A stretch of 19,965 nucleotides of DNA, from positions 1 to 19,965 of the forward strand of contig JAEWMO010000159.1 in NCBI GenBank assembly GCA_023457135.1, read 5' to 3'. Every line of letters starts with the position of its first letter. The stretch's first letter is position 1. Below are positions 14,004-19,965 of the stretch, piece after piece. Under the pieces are notes generated by a model. The model was not told where the DNA came from, did no database searches, and saw only the letters and a program-made list of their open reading frames with translations. The stretch is from Methanobacteriota archaeon. Its GTDB lineage: Archaea; Halobacteriota; Methanomicrobia; Methanomicrobiales; Methanoculleaceae. A program made the translations under genes and the position numbers.

Positions 14004-14169
14004 GGGTGAAATTACTTAAATGAGATGGGAGTTCAAACATAAGGTTTTTGATGAGCAAAATACAAAACCAGATGCGTTTCGATTTCTATTTTGATATCTC
14101 ATGCAGTATAATTTCCAGATCATTCCATCCGTCCCGCTGCCGGGGTCGGTACTCCCTCTCCGGACACGA

Positions 14170-14487
14170 CTAGAGGTCAGCGGCGGAAAGGAGCGTCAGG
14201 ACCCTCGATCGTGTCAGTCCGGCGACCGCCACGGTCTTTGAGGACGACGTATGCCCGGCAACGATCTGCACATCCGCACGGGCTATGGAGAGCCTCTCCG
14301 CAACGAGATCGATGATGGCACGGTTCGCCTTCCCGCCGACGGCAGGAGCCGAGACCTGGCAGCGGATGCTCTTGCGCCACTCATTATAGCCTGCAGGAAA
14401 CGAAGAACGTTTTGCGCCTGCCGTGACGTCGAGTGCTATGGTGACACCTTTACCGGTCTCAACGACGGCATCAGCGTATGGTTCCAT
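14170..14487 (-). CDS. DUF167/UPF0235 (YggU) family protein
   Basis: The 105-residue protein belongs to a widespread small family of unknown function. The family core is visible as GVTIALDVTAGAKRSSFPAG, VSAPAVGGKANRAIIDLVAE and VQIVAGHTSSSKTVAVAGLT, with the conserved basic and glycine residues (K-x-N-R-A and G-x-x-S-x-x-K). Length is normal. The ATG at 14487 has GAGG nine bases upstream. It stands alone, with about 200 bases before it back to the pyrC stop and 180 after it. No membrane segment is present. Confidence 0.88.
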   Translation of the reverse strand: MEPYADAVVETGKGVTIALDVTAGAKRSSFPAGYNEWRKSIRCQVSAPAVGGKANRAIIDLVAERLSIARADVQIVAGHTSSSKTVAVAGLTRSRVLTLLSAADL

Positions 14488-14638
14488 AAGAAAAGCCTCT
14501 GAAATCAGGAATGTCGCCCGGCACTAACGAACGATGATCACAGGCGGCTTGTGCCGGTCCTCACCCGATCGTACCCTATATGCCAGGCGTGCCTGTCGCG
14601 CACCTGGGTTGTCCCGCGGATCATATCCAGGCGTCTCG

Positions 14639-14654
14639 CCGGGTGATCACCCGG
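14639..14654. repeat. Perfect 16-bp palindrome downstream of pyrC
   Basis: CCGGGTGATCACCCGG is a perfect palindrome about 33 bases past the pyrC stop and 150 bases upstream of the DUF167 gene. TATA-like sequences on the minus strand (around 14664 and 14683) lie just upstream of it. It could be an operator overlapping a transcription start, or an mRNA hairpin (six pairs, GATC loop) ending pyrC. Confidence 0.4.
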
Positions 14655-14686
14655 GGACCTATAAGGTGCGCTATATCGGCTTTATA

Positions 14687-15949
14687 TTATTTATGTTCAG
14701 AGGATAAAAATCCTTGCCCGGGATACCACGCCGGCTGCGCCGCGAGATAGTCGCCGGAGGCGTATACACGTGCCCCGGCAACGATAACCTCCTCCGGGAA
14801 GACCGCATCGAGCCCCTCAAACGGCGACCAGCCGCACTTTGCGTGGAGGCATGCGGCGTCGATGCAGGTGACCGTACCGGGATACAGGGCAAAATCCGCC
14901 CGGTCGCCGGGGAGAAAACCCGCACGCGGGATGCCGAGGATGGCGGCAGGCTTCCATGATATCTTCTCGATCACCGAGGCGAGGGTGATCCGCCTCCGGT
15001 GCACCGCGGCCATCAGGAGCGGCACCATCGTCTCGACGCCGGGGACGCCGGAGGGGGCGGTCTCGAACGGCAGGGCCTTCTCCTGGCGCGTGTGCGGCGC
15101 GTGGTCTGAGGCGACGACGTCGATTGCATCCCAGCAGGACCAGAGAGCGCGCCGGGTCTCCTCATCCCTGAGCGGGGGGTTCATCCGGGCCAGAGTGTCG
15201 TCCGGCTCAAACATCCCGTGCGAGAGGAAGAGATGGTGAGGCGTCACCTCCACTGTCCCGCGTGCGGCCCCGACCGAGGCGGCGGTGCTCAGGTGGCAGA
15301 AGTGGAGCCGCATCCCCTCCGGCGCGAGGGCGGACACCGCCTGCACGGCGCGCGCCTCCCCGGCGCCGGGACGGGCGCGGTCGTGATCGGCGAGGGTTGC
15401 CGGAGCCGGGCCGGAGACCTCCTCGGCATGGACCGTGGCAGGCCCCCCGAGGGCATGGATACGGGCAAACAGATCCCTGAGAGCCGCCGGGTCGAGCCCC
15501 TCCCCGTAACTCGACGGTGCCGCGAAGGTCTCCCCGAAGGCCATCGCGCCGGCAGCCCACATTCCCGCAAGGTCGGCGTCCGGAGACACCCCCGCGTTCA
15601 CCGCGAACCCGCAGACGGCATGCTCCTCCGCGTCGCGGATGCGCGCCCGGAGGAGGTCGGGGGTGGTTATGGGAGGGACGGTGTTCGGCTGGTCGACAAC
15701 GACCGTCACTCCCCCGGCAATCGCGCTCATCGTCCCTGTCCGCCAGTCCTCTTTCTCCGCCTGGAGCCCTCCCCGCATATGGACGTGCATATCGATCGCC
15801 CCGGGCAGGCAGGTATACCCGCTGCAATCGATCGCTTCATCGGTACGCACCGCTGCCCCGACATGCCGGACGATGCCGCCGGCGATGGCGATATCGGCAC
15901 GCCGGCCTGTCGGGAGCGCCACGTTCCGGAGCACCAGGTCGGCGTTCAT
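14687..15949 (-). CDS. pyrC: Dihydroorotase
   Basis: Dihydroorotase cyclises carbamoyl aspartate to dihydroorotate in pyrimidine synthesis. The 420-residue amidohydrolase has DMHVHMRG (53-60; metal ligands H55 and H57), the PNT motif in VVDQPNTVPPITT (84-96), H174 (TVHAEE), H219 (FCHLST) and SDHAPH with D282. Where many relatives carry a carboxylated lysine, I read FGETFAAPSSYG with E140, and the usual HxRxP is HMRGG, so the metal site may be a variant. GGAGG precedes the ATG at 15949, which overlaps the DUF2156 stop by four bases. It is the last gene of an operon with GNAT and DUF2156 genes. An allantoinase or hydantoinase is less likely because of the PNT motif and the methanogen setting. 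Confidence 0.9.
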   Translation of the reverse strand: MNADLVLRNVALPTGRRADIAIAGGIVRHVGAAVRTDEAIDCSGYTCLPGAIDMHVHMRGGLQAEKEDWRTGTMSAIAGGVTVVVDQPNTVPPITTPDLLRARIRDAEEHAVCGFAVNAGVSPDADLAGMWAAGAMAFGETFAAPSSYGEGLDPAALRDLFARIHALGGPATVHAEEVSGPAPATLADHDRARPGAGEARAVQAVSALAPEGMRLHFCHLSTAASVGAARGTVEVTPHHLFLSHGMFEPDDTLARMNPPLRDEETRRALWSCWDAIDVVASDHAPHTRQEKALPFETAPSGVPGVETMVPLLMAAVHRRRITLASVIEKISWKPAAILGIPRAGFLPGDRADFALYPGTVTCIDAACLHAKCGWSPFEGLDAVFPEEVIVAGARVYASGDYLAAQPAWYPGQGFLSSEHK

Positions 15950-16860
15950 CGACGGAATGCCTCCAGGTCGCTCCGGGTCATGTGGTAGACCTCAACCATG
16001 CAGGCAGGATGGTAACGCGTCTTTGACTCACGAAGGCCGGCGACACCCATGTCGCACTCCCGGTTGACGTAGCGATAGCGATCACGGAGGGCAGCCGCAG
16101 TCTCGGTCGTGATCACCTTGTAGATGTTCCGGTAGGTCTCGGGCAGCGCCTTCTCGAAGTGAACGACCGCCATCTCCTGGTTGACCGGTCCGACAATCGA
16201 TATTGCCCCGATCGTGCCGCCGATCCTGATGATAAATCCTTCAAGGCCGACGGCAAAGAAGTTGTTCGCGGCAAAGAGAATGGCCTCTTTCTCGTATGCA
16301 AGGATGGGCTCGGAGTCACAGTCCCGCCACTCGCACCAGACGACCAGGAACTCCCAGACCTCGTTGATGTTCTCCTCGCTGATCGCCTCGACCGTATACG
16401 CGTACTCCCGTCCGAACCGGTTGACCTGACGCCGGATGGTGGCGTAGTCCTTTCCGGCGAGCCCGGCGAGGTCTTCCGACCGGTAGATGTAGTCGAAGAA
16501 GTCGCGGTTCGGATGAAGAGGCAGGTCAGGATAGAGTTCCCGGAGCCAGGTCTCGGTTATCGGGTCGAGCACCCATAGCGGTGTATCACCGCCCTCCCTG
16601 AGGGCAAGGTCGATGACGTCCCCGATCAGGTCGGGGTTTTTCGGGCCGATCGGCATACGGAACGCTGTTACGCCGTCGATAGTGCTTGAGAGGACGATTG
16701 CGCCTTCCACCTCGGCAAAACGGTAATCCGCATACTGGTTCCAGCAGATCATATTCGCAAACGTATTGTCGCTGTGCACCTGGGGGAACTGCCGGTAGTG
16801 CCGCGAAAAGAGCTCGCGATCGTCCAGGCTCACGGGCTTAAAATCAGCAAATCTCAGCAT
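15946..16860 (-). CDS. DUF2156 protein (phosphatidylglycerol lysyltransferase C-terminal-like)
   Basis: The 304-residue protein has the DUF2156 pattern: N-terminal FKPVSLDDRELFSRHYRQF, a central YATIRRQVNRFGREYAYTVE, and a C-terminal YRYVNRECDMGVAGLRESK with a YHPACMVEVYHM ending. The fold is a pair of GNAT-like domains related to the aminoacyl transferase part of MprF, but there is no membrane domain, so the substrate is unknown. It has no signal peptide. The ATG at 16860 is four bases after the GNAT stop, with AGGTGAGGC as ribosome binding site, and its own stop overlaps pyrC. Any lipid-lysylation role is unsupported. Confidence 0.88.
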   Translation of the reverse strand: MLRFADFKPVSLDDRELFSRHYRQFPQVHSDNTFANMICWNQYADYRFAEVEGAIVLSSTIDGVTAFRMPIGPKNPDLIGDVIDLALREGGDTPLWVLDPITETWLRELYPDLPLHPNRDFFDYIYRSEDLAGLAGKDYATIRRQVNRFGREYAYTVEAISEENINEVWEFLVVWCEWRDCDSEPILAYEKEAILFAANNFFAVGLEGFIIRIGGTIGAISIVGPVNQEMAVVHFEKALPETYRNIYKVITTETAAALRDRYRYVNRECDMGVAGLRESKTRYHPACMVEVYHMTRSDLEAFRR

Positions 16861-16863
16861 GCC

Positions 16864-17295
16864 TCACCTATTCTCCGGATACCACCGCATGGGTATGTGT
16901 CCCTCCATTCTCCGGAACCCGAGTGCGTTATAGAATGTTTCGGTCCCGGGTTCGGCGACAAGGGCGACCCAGGTGACACCTGCAGATCTACAGTAATCCA
17001 GCAGCGTTGATAAGATCATCGTTCCGACGCCCTGCCCGCGGTAGCCGGGGAGGACGACGAGGTCCTGGACGTAACCGTCCGAGACCCCGTCCGAGATAAC
17101 CCTCCCCATCCCGACTGCGATGCCGGCCACGGTGTCGATGGCGACGGCAAAGGCGAAACTCCCGGCGATGAGGGCGGCAAGAGCGGCGGGATCCCAGGCC
17201 TCGTTCCACCAGCCGCCCGCCCGGTAAAGGTCTGCGATCGCCTCAACGTCCCAGACGTCCACGAGACGGACCCTGATCCCTGCCTCCTCTGTCAT
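16864..17295 (-). CDS. GNAT family N-acetyltransferase
   Basis: GNAT enzymes move an acetyl group from acetyl-CoA to an amine. The 143-residue protein has the CoA-binding motif VLPGYRGQGVG at about 81-91, a substrate-facing strand YVQDLVV and the C-terminal FYNALGFRRMEGHIPM segment at 121-136. I chose the ATG at 17295, preceded by GGAGAAG, over in-frame ATGs at 17313 and 17334 with no such site; the longer version would be 156 residues. It starts the GNAT-DUF2156-pyrC operon, which lies about 90 bases after the hypE stop. The substrate is unknown. A U6 tract after hypE may separate it from the hyp operon. Confidence 0.87.
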   Translation of the reverse strand: MTEEAGIRVRLVDVWDVEAIADLYRAGGWWNEAWDPAALAALIAGSFAFAVAIDTVAGIAVGMGRVISDGVSDGYVQDLVVLPGYRGQGVGTMILSTLLDYCRSAGVTWVALVAEPGTETFYNALGFRRMEGHIPMRWYPENR

Positions 17296-17361
17296 CGTGT
17301 CGTGCTTCTCCATATGGCCTGGTAACGGCGTCATCGTATATGGCAGGCGCGGGTCGGTATG

Positions 17362-17367
17362 AAAAAA
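17362..17367 (-). terminator. U-tract after hypE
   Basis: Six consecutive U residues on the minus-strand RNA begin about 15 bases after the hypE stop. Archaeal RNA polymerase often terminates at such U tracts, so this probably ends the hypC-hypA-hypE transcript before the GNAT operon. Confidence 0.35.
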
Positions 17368-17382
17368 GAGTAATGCTGTCTT

Positions 17383-18378
17383 TTAGCAGACACGCGGTAC
17401 CGGATCGCCGACCGGGGGCTCAATGAACCGTTCTCCGCCGATGGCGGTCCGCATGATCACATGAGAGCCTTCGACGACCTCGCCGACGATCGCTGCGTCC
17501 CGACCGTAGGGGTGAGAGCGGAGCGCTGCAAGGACTGCCTCAGCGTCGCCGGGGGGGACGCCCATGATGACCTTACCCTCGTTTGCCACCTCAAGAGGAT
17601 CGATGCCGAGCATACCGGCGGCGCTCCTGACGCTTGTCCGGAACGGGAGGGCCTCCTCCTCGATGACGACGCCCACCCCGCTCTTTCTTGCCATTTCGTT
17701 GATGGCATTTGCAAACCCGCCTCTCGTCGGGTCTTTCATGGCGTGGATCTCCCCGGCGGCAAGCGCCCGCTCGACGAGTTTCCAGAGGGGGGCGACATCC
17801 GAACGGATCTGGCCGCCGAAGTCGAATCCCTCGCGGTGGGCCATGATGGCGATGCCGTGGTCGCCGATGGTGCCGCTGACGATGATCATATCGCCGGCGC
17901 GAAGACCGTTGTCCCGCACCACCCGCTCGGCGATGCCGATGCCGGCGGTGTTGATGACGAGGGCGTCGAGCGCGCTACGGTCGAGCACCTTGGTGTCTCC
18001 GGTGACGAGGTTTGCCCCACACTCACCGAGTGCGGCGTCCATCGACGCAACGATCCGCTCGAGGTCCGCGACCTCGAAGCCTTCGGGGATGACCATGCCG
18101 CACGAGAGGGCGATCGGCCGCCCTCCCATCATGGCGAGGTCGTTGATGGTCCCGCAGACGGCGATGCGCCCGATGTCCCCGCCGGGGAAGAAGATAGGGG
18201 AGACTACATGGTTGTCGGTCGTGAATACGATGTTCTGGCCGTTCAAAGGGATGACCGCGCCGTCGTCCAGCGACTCGAGGCCTATCCCGCCGGCGTTGTT
18301 GTGCTCGAGGTTGGTGATGACGCGAAGGAGTTCGCCCATCACCTCGCCGCCGGCGCCGTGCATGAGGTTGACTTTCAT
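17383..18378 (-). CDS. hypE: Hydrogenase maturation protein HypE
   Basis: HypE dehydrates a carbamoyl group on its own C-terminal cysteine, made by HypF, to form the cyanide ligand of the [NiFe] site. The 331-residue protein begins MKVNLMHGAGGEVMGELL and has LESLDDGAVIPL, FTTDNHVVSPIFFPGG and KDPTRGGFANAINEMA of the PurM-like ATP-binding fold. It ends in PRVC, so the essential terminal cysteine is present. I chose the ATG at 18378 because family members start here; a longer frame upstream overlaps hypA in another frame. Its start overlaps the hypA stop by four bases. HypF and HypD are not in this window. Confidence 0.96.
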   Translation of the reverse strand: MKVNLMHGAGGEVMGELLRVITNLEHNNAGGIGLESLDDGAVIPLNGQNIVFTTDNHVVSPIFFPGGDIGRIAVCGTINDLAMMGGRPIALSCGMVIPEGFEVADLERIVASMDAALGECGANLVTGDTKVLDRSALDALVINTAGIGIAERVVRDNGLRAGDMIIVSGTIGDHGIAIMAHREGFDFGGQIRSDVAPLWKLVERALAAGEIHAMKDPTRGGFANAINEMARKSGVGVVIEEEALPFRTSVRSAAGMLGIDPLEVANEGKVIMGVPPGDAEAVLAALRSHPYGRDAAIVGEVVEGSHVIMRTAIGGERFIEPPVGDPVPRVC

Positions 18379-18716
18379 TCTTCGTCCACTTCTATCTCGA
18401 TATTGGTTACGACGATCTCCATACCGGAGAGGATCTCCGGGAGTTTCCCGCACCGGGGGCAGACGAACCGCTCGTTTCCCTCGTAGCCGCAGGAGCACCG
18501 GGTACGCGTCTCGACGTCCCGGCACGAGAGTCTGGCCCCGGCAAAGAGCGGGTCATCCTCGATGATGATGTTGAAGAGGAACTCCACCTGCTCGGGGTTC
18601 ACCATCGCCATCTTGCCGACATCCACACAGACGCATTTGATCTCTTTTGCATTGTTCTCCAGCGCCGCCCGGCGGGCGGTCGTGTAGATGTCGTAGGCGA
18701 TGCTGTACTCGTGCAT
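18375..18716 (-). CDS. hypA: Hydrogenase nickel incorporation protein HypA
   Basis: HypA delivers nickel to the large-subunit precursor. The 113-residue protein begins MHEYSIAYDI; the Met-His pair binds nickel, which fixes the start at 18716 rather than the GTG one codon upstream. The zinc site is formed by C74, C76, C86 and C89 in RCSCGYEG and RFVCPRCG, where the first pair is CxC rather than CxxC. The rest (VDVGKMAMVNPEQVEFLFNI) is typical of the family. It overlaps hypC by one base (TGATG) and hypE by four, so the three proteins are probably made together. No hypB is nearby. Confidence 0.96.
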   Translation of the reverse strand: MHEYSIAYDIYTTARRAALENNAKEIKCVCVDVGKMAMVNPEQVEFLFNIIIEDDPLFAGARLSCRDVETRTRCSCGYEGNERFVCPRCGKLPEILSGMEIVVTNIEIEVDEE

Positions 18717-18943
18717 CACTCCTCCATCATCGCGGCGTGGACCTGCCTGAAGATCTCGCGGGTCTCAAGCCCCTCCTCTCTGCTGAGACTCTGGATGGCA
18801 AACCCGACGTGGACGAGCACGAACTCTCCGACCTTCACGTCGACGAGGTCGAGCCTGACCTCCTGCTGCAGGTCGCCGAAGTCGACGACGCCGATGTTGC
18901 CTTCTTTTATCTCCAGAACCTCAGCGGGCATTGCAATACACAT
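18716..18943 (-). CDS. hypC: Hydrogenase assembly chaperone HypC
   Basis: HypC carries the Fe(CN)2CO group with HypD and holds the large-subunit precursor. The 75-residue protein starts MCIAMPAEVL with the essential Cys2, and has LVHVGFAI (H45), then a C-terminal helix ending REIFRQVHAAMMEE. I chose the ATG at 18943, with GAGGTC directly before it, because Cys2 must follow the initiator; the upstream in-frame extension is an artefact. It is the first gene of hypC-hypA-hypE. The promoter upstream is not clear; CTTTTTTGG on the minus strand near 18982 is a weak candidate. The large subunit at 5368-6735 is a likely client. Confidence 0.96.
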   Translation of the reverse strand: MCIAMPAEVLEIKEGNIGVVDFGDLQQEVRLDLVDVKVGEFVLVHVGFAIQSLSREEGLETREIFRQVHAAMMEE

Positions 18944-19086
18944 GACCTCTCTTCCTCTCCTGTTGTTTTGTTCGGATGCCAAAAAAGGTTGACCATACTG
19001 CATGGGGAAATTCGGGGCCGGGCCGAAAGGCTCACCTGCATCTCCGGGTTCCCACATCCTGGTACTAGATCTCGGGCCGGATGCGT

Positions 19087-19093
19087 AAAAAAA
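19087..19093 (-). terminator. U7 tract after the methyltransferase gene
   Basis: Seven consecutive U residues on the minus-strand RNA lie about seven bases after the methyltransferase stop, in ACTTTTTTTACG. This is a typical archaeal termination signal and would separate the methyltransferase from hypCAE. Confidence 0.4.
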
Positions 19094-19099
19094 GTATGT

Positions 19100-19723
19100 T
19101 TACTCCTCCCTCTGAAACACCGCCTCGATCTCAGCCCGCGGGAGATCCCGGCCCCGGACCCGCATCGACCACCGGTGCGTCCTGATCTCGACCGGGATGA
19201 GCGGTCTGAAGAGTTCTCCGGTCTCGGCTTCGGTGAAGTAGTGGGTGATGATGCCGCTCCCCCGGCAAAAGGTCAGGTCCTCGATCTCGATGCCCTTCCC
19301 GGCGCGCATATCCTCGACGGAAAAGCCCCGGAAGAAGACGGAGCCTCCCGGCCTGAGCACCCTGAAGACCTCGGCCGCCACGGCCTTCCGATCCTGTTCG
19401 GGAAGGTGGCCGGTTATGTGGACAAGGAAGACTGCATCGAACGTCCCGCCGCTGAACGGCAGGAACCGGGCGTCGCCGACGGCGAGGGCGGCGGCCGCTG
19501 TGCCCGGGTGCCGCCGGGCGAGGGCGACGGCATGAGGCGAGATATCGACCGCGATTACGCTGTGGAACCGCCGCGCAAGAGCGGAGAGGGTCTTGCCGTT
19601 CCCGCAGCCCACCTCAAGGATAGTGGCATCGGCCGGGAGCCCGGGAAGCGGCGCCGGCGCTCCGCCCCAGAGGTCACCCCGCCTCCGGTAGTCCTCGTCC
19701 CAGGCGGATACATGATCGGTCAC
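19100..19723 (-). CDS. Class I SAM-dependent methyltransferase
   Basis: The 207-residue protein has motif I ILEVGCGNGKTLSAL at about 35-49, IAVDIS with D60 for the ribose of SAM, LAVGDARFLPFSGGTFDAVF for motifs II and III and VLRPGGSVFFRGF for the post-III strand. This is the Methyltransf_11/25-like core; the substrate (small molecule, tRNA or protein) cannot be read. The start is a GTG at 19723 (V-T-D-H-V-S-A-W) with a weak ribosome binding site; no better in-frame start appears. The last third (HYFTEAETGELFRPLIPVEI) is consistent with a complete enzyme. It stands alone between hypC and a divergent gene. Confidence 0.88.
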   Translation of the reverse strand: MTDHVSAWDEDYRRRGDLWGGAPAPLPGLPADATILEVGCGNGKTLSALARRFHSVIAVDISPHAVALARRHPGTAAAALAVGDARFLPFSGGTFDAVFLVHITGHLPEQDRKAVAAEVFRVLRPGGSVFFRGFSVEDMRAGKGIEIEDLTFCRGSGIITHYFTEAETGELFRPLIPVEIRTHRWSMRVRGRDLPRAEIEAVFQREE

Positions 19724-19847
19724 GACTCAAAGGTCGGCGCCGCCGGAGGATAATGCTTCGTGCCGTCTGCGCGGCGTGAAACCGAACCGCGATGCAGAGG
19801 TTTTCCCGGGAAAGTTTTTGTTTCGCGGAGGGGAGATCTATAGCATT

Positions 19848-19965
19848 GTGGACCTTCCGGACGCCGTCGCGATGATACTGGCTCTCGTGGTCTTTACGGG
19901 CATCCTCTTCAGCCCTTCCCCGGTACCCGCGGATGCCGCAGGCCGGGTCCCGGCCAGTTCCGGGC
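19848..19965 (+). CDS. Start of a probable exported or membrane-anchored protein, cut by window edge
   Basis: A plus-strand frame opens with GTG at 19848 and GGAGGGGAG about 11 bases upstream; an in-frame ATG at 19872 is an alternative start. The first 39 residues contain a hydrophobic stretch (MILALVVFTGILFS) followed by a Pro/Ala-rich segment (PSPVPADAAGRVPAS), like a signal peptide or membrane anchor with a linker. The frame stays open to the window end. Nothing more can be said about function. It is divergent from the methyltransferase. Confidence 0.6.
   Translation, partial: MDLPDAVAMILALVVFTGILFSPSPVPADAAGRVPASSG

Noticed and set aside
14041..14100. TTGATGA resembling a C box of a C/D guide RNA in the dnaG upstream gap
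   Set aside because: The first base does not fit RUGAUGA and no CUGA D box follows at a suitable distance.
14540..14626. 28-residue minus-strand frame between pyrC and the DUF167 gene
   Set aside because: It has no ribosome binding site, and I recognise no family.
18647..19753. Plus-strand frame opposite hypC and the methyltransferase
   Set aside because: It is antisense to two well-supported genes, with shadow-type composition.

Overview
The window looks like part of the chromosome of a GC-rich hydrogenotrophic methanogen, most likely Methanomicrobiales and Methanoculleus-like (inference from gene content; no 16S gene is present). The evidence is archaeal: CarS and a tetraether-type radical SAM protein for ether lipids, an archaeal DnaG primase, UPF0058, group 3-type [NiFe]-hydrogenase subunits with hypC-hypA-hypE, and TATA boxes about 25 bp before expected transcript starts. 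Genes are dense, mostly on the minus strand, with ATGA or TGATG start/stop overlaps. I saw no tRNA, rRNA, IS element, CRISPR array or attachment site.

Layout. 1-1574 (minus): carS, pyrE and partial purD form an operon (archaeal lipid head-group activation plus pyrimidine and purine synthesis). 1639-3108 (plus): a tetraether lipid synthase-like radical SAM protein, divergent from carS. 3214-4152 (minus): an alanine dehydrogenase of the ornithine cyclodeaminase family. 4328-8464 (minus): a six-gene operon of ferredoxin, V4R-domain protein, [NiFe] small subunit, [NiFe] large subunit, a roadblock/LC7 protein, and a two-domain protein ending in a second roadblock domain. 8465-8825 is a non-coding gap holding the operon's promoter. 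8826-10820 (minus): a second module of a protein resembling DUF2226, a membrane-anchored roadblock-like protein and a MinD-like ATPase. 10911-11396 (minus): a hydrogenase maturation endopeptidase. 11500-12294 (plus): a RimK-type ATP-grasp ligase. 12375-14487 (minus): UPF0058, dnaG and a DUF167 protein. 14687-17295 (minus): a GNAT acetyltransferase, DUF2156 protein and dihydroorotase operon. 17383-18943 (minus): hypC-hypA-hypE. 19100-19723 (minus): a class I methyltransferase. 19848-19965 (plus): the start of an exported or membrane protein cut by the window edge.

The most interesting part is 4.3-11.4 kb. A cytosolic [NiFe]-hydrogenase with a full active site is co-transcribed with a V4R-domain protein and two roadblock proteins. 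It is followed upstream by a MinD-like ATPase with a possible membrane-binding tail, a membrane-tethered roadblock protein and a protein sharing a domain with the operon's last gene. Its protease is next door, and hypCAE lie about 6 kb away. Roadblock and MinD proteins normally control small GTPases, polarity or membrane positioning, so I propose a spatially or nucleotide-regulated hydrogenase, or a hydrogen-sensing complex. That is inference; no partner GTPase and no MvhD, FrhB or Hdr subunit is encoded in the window.
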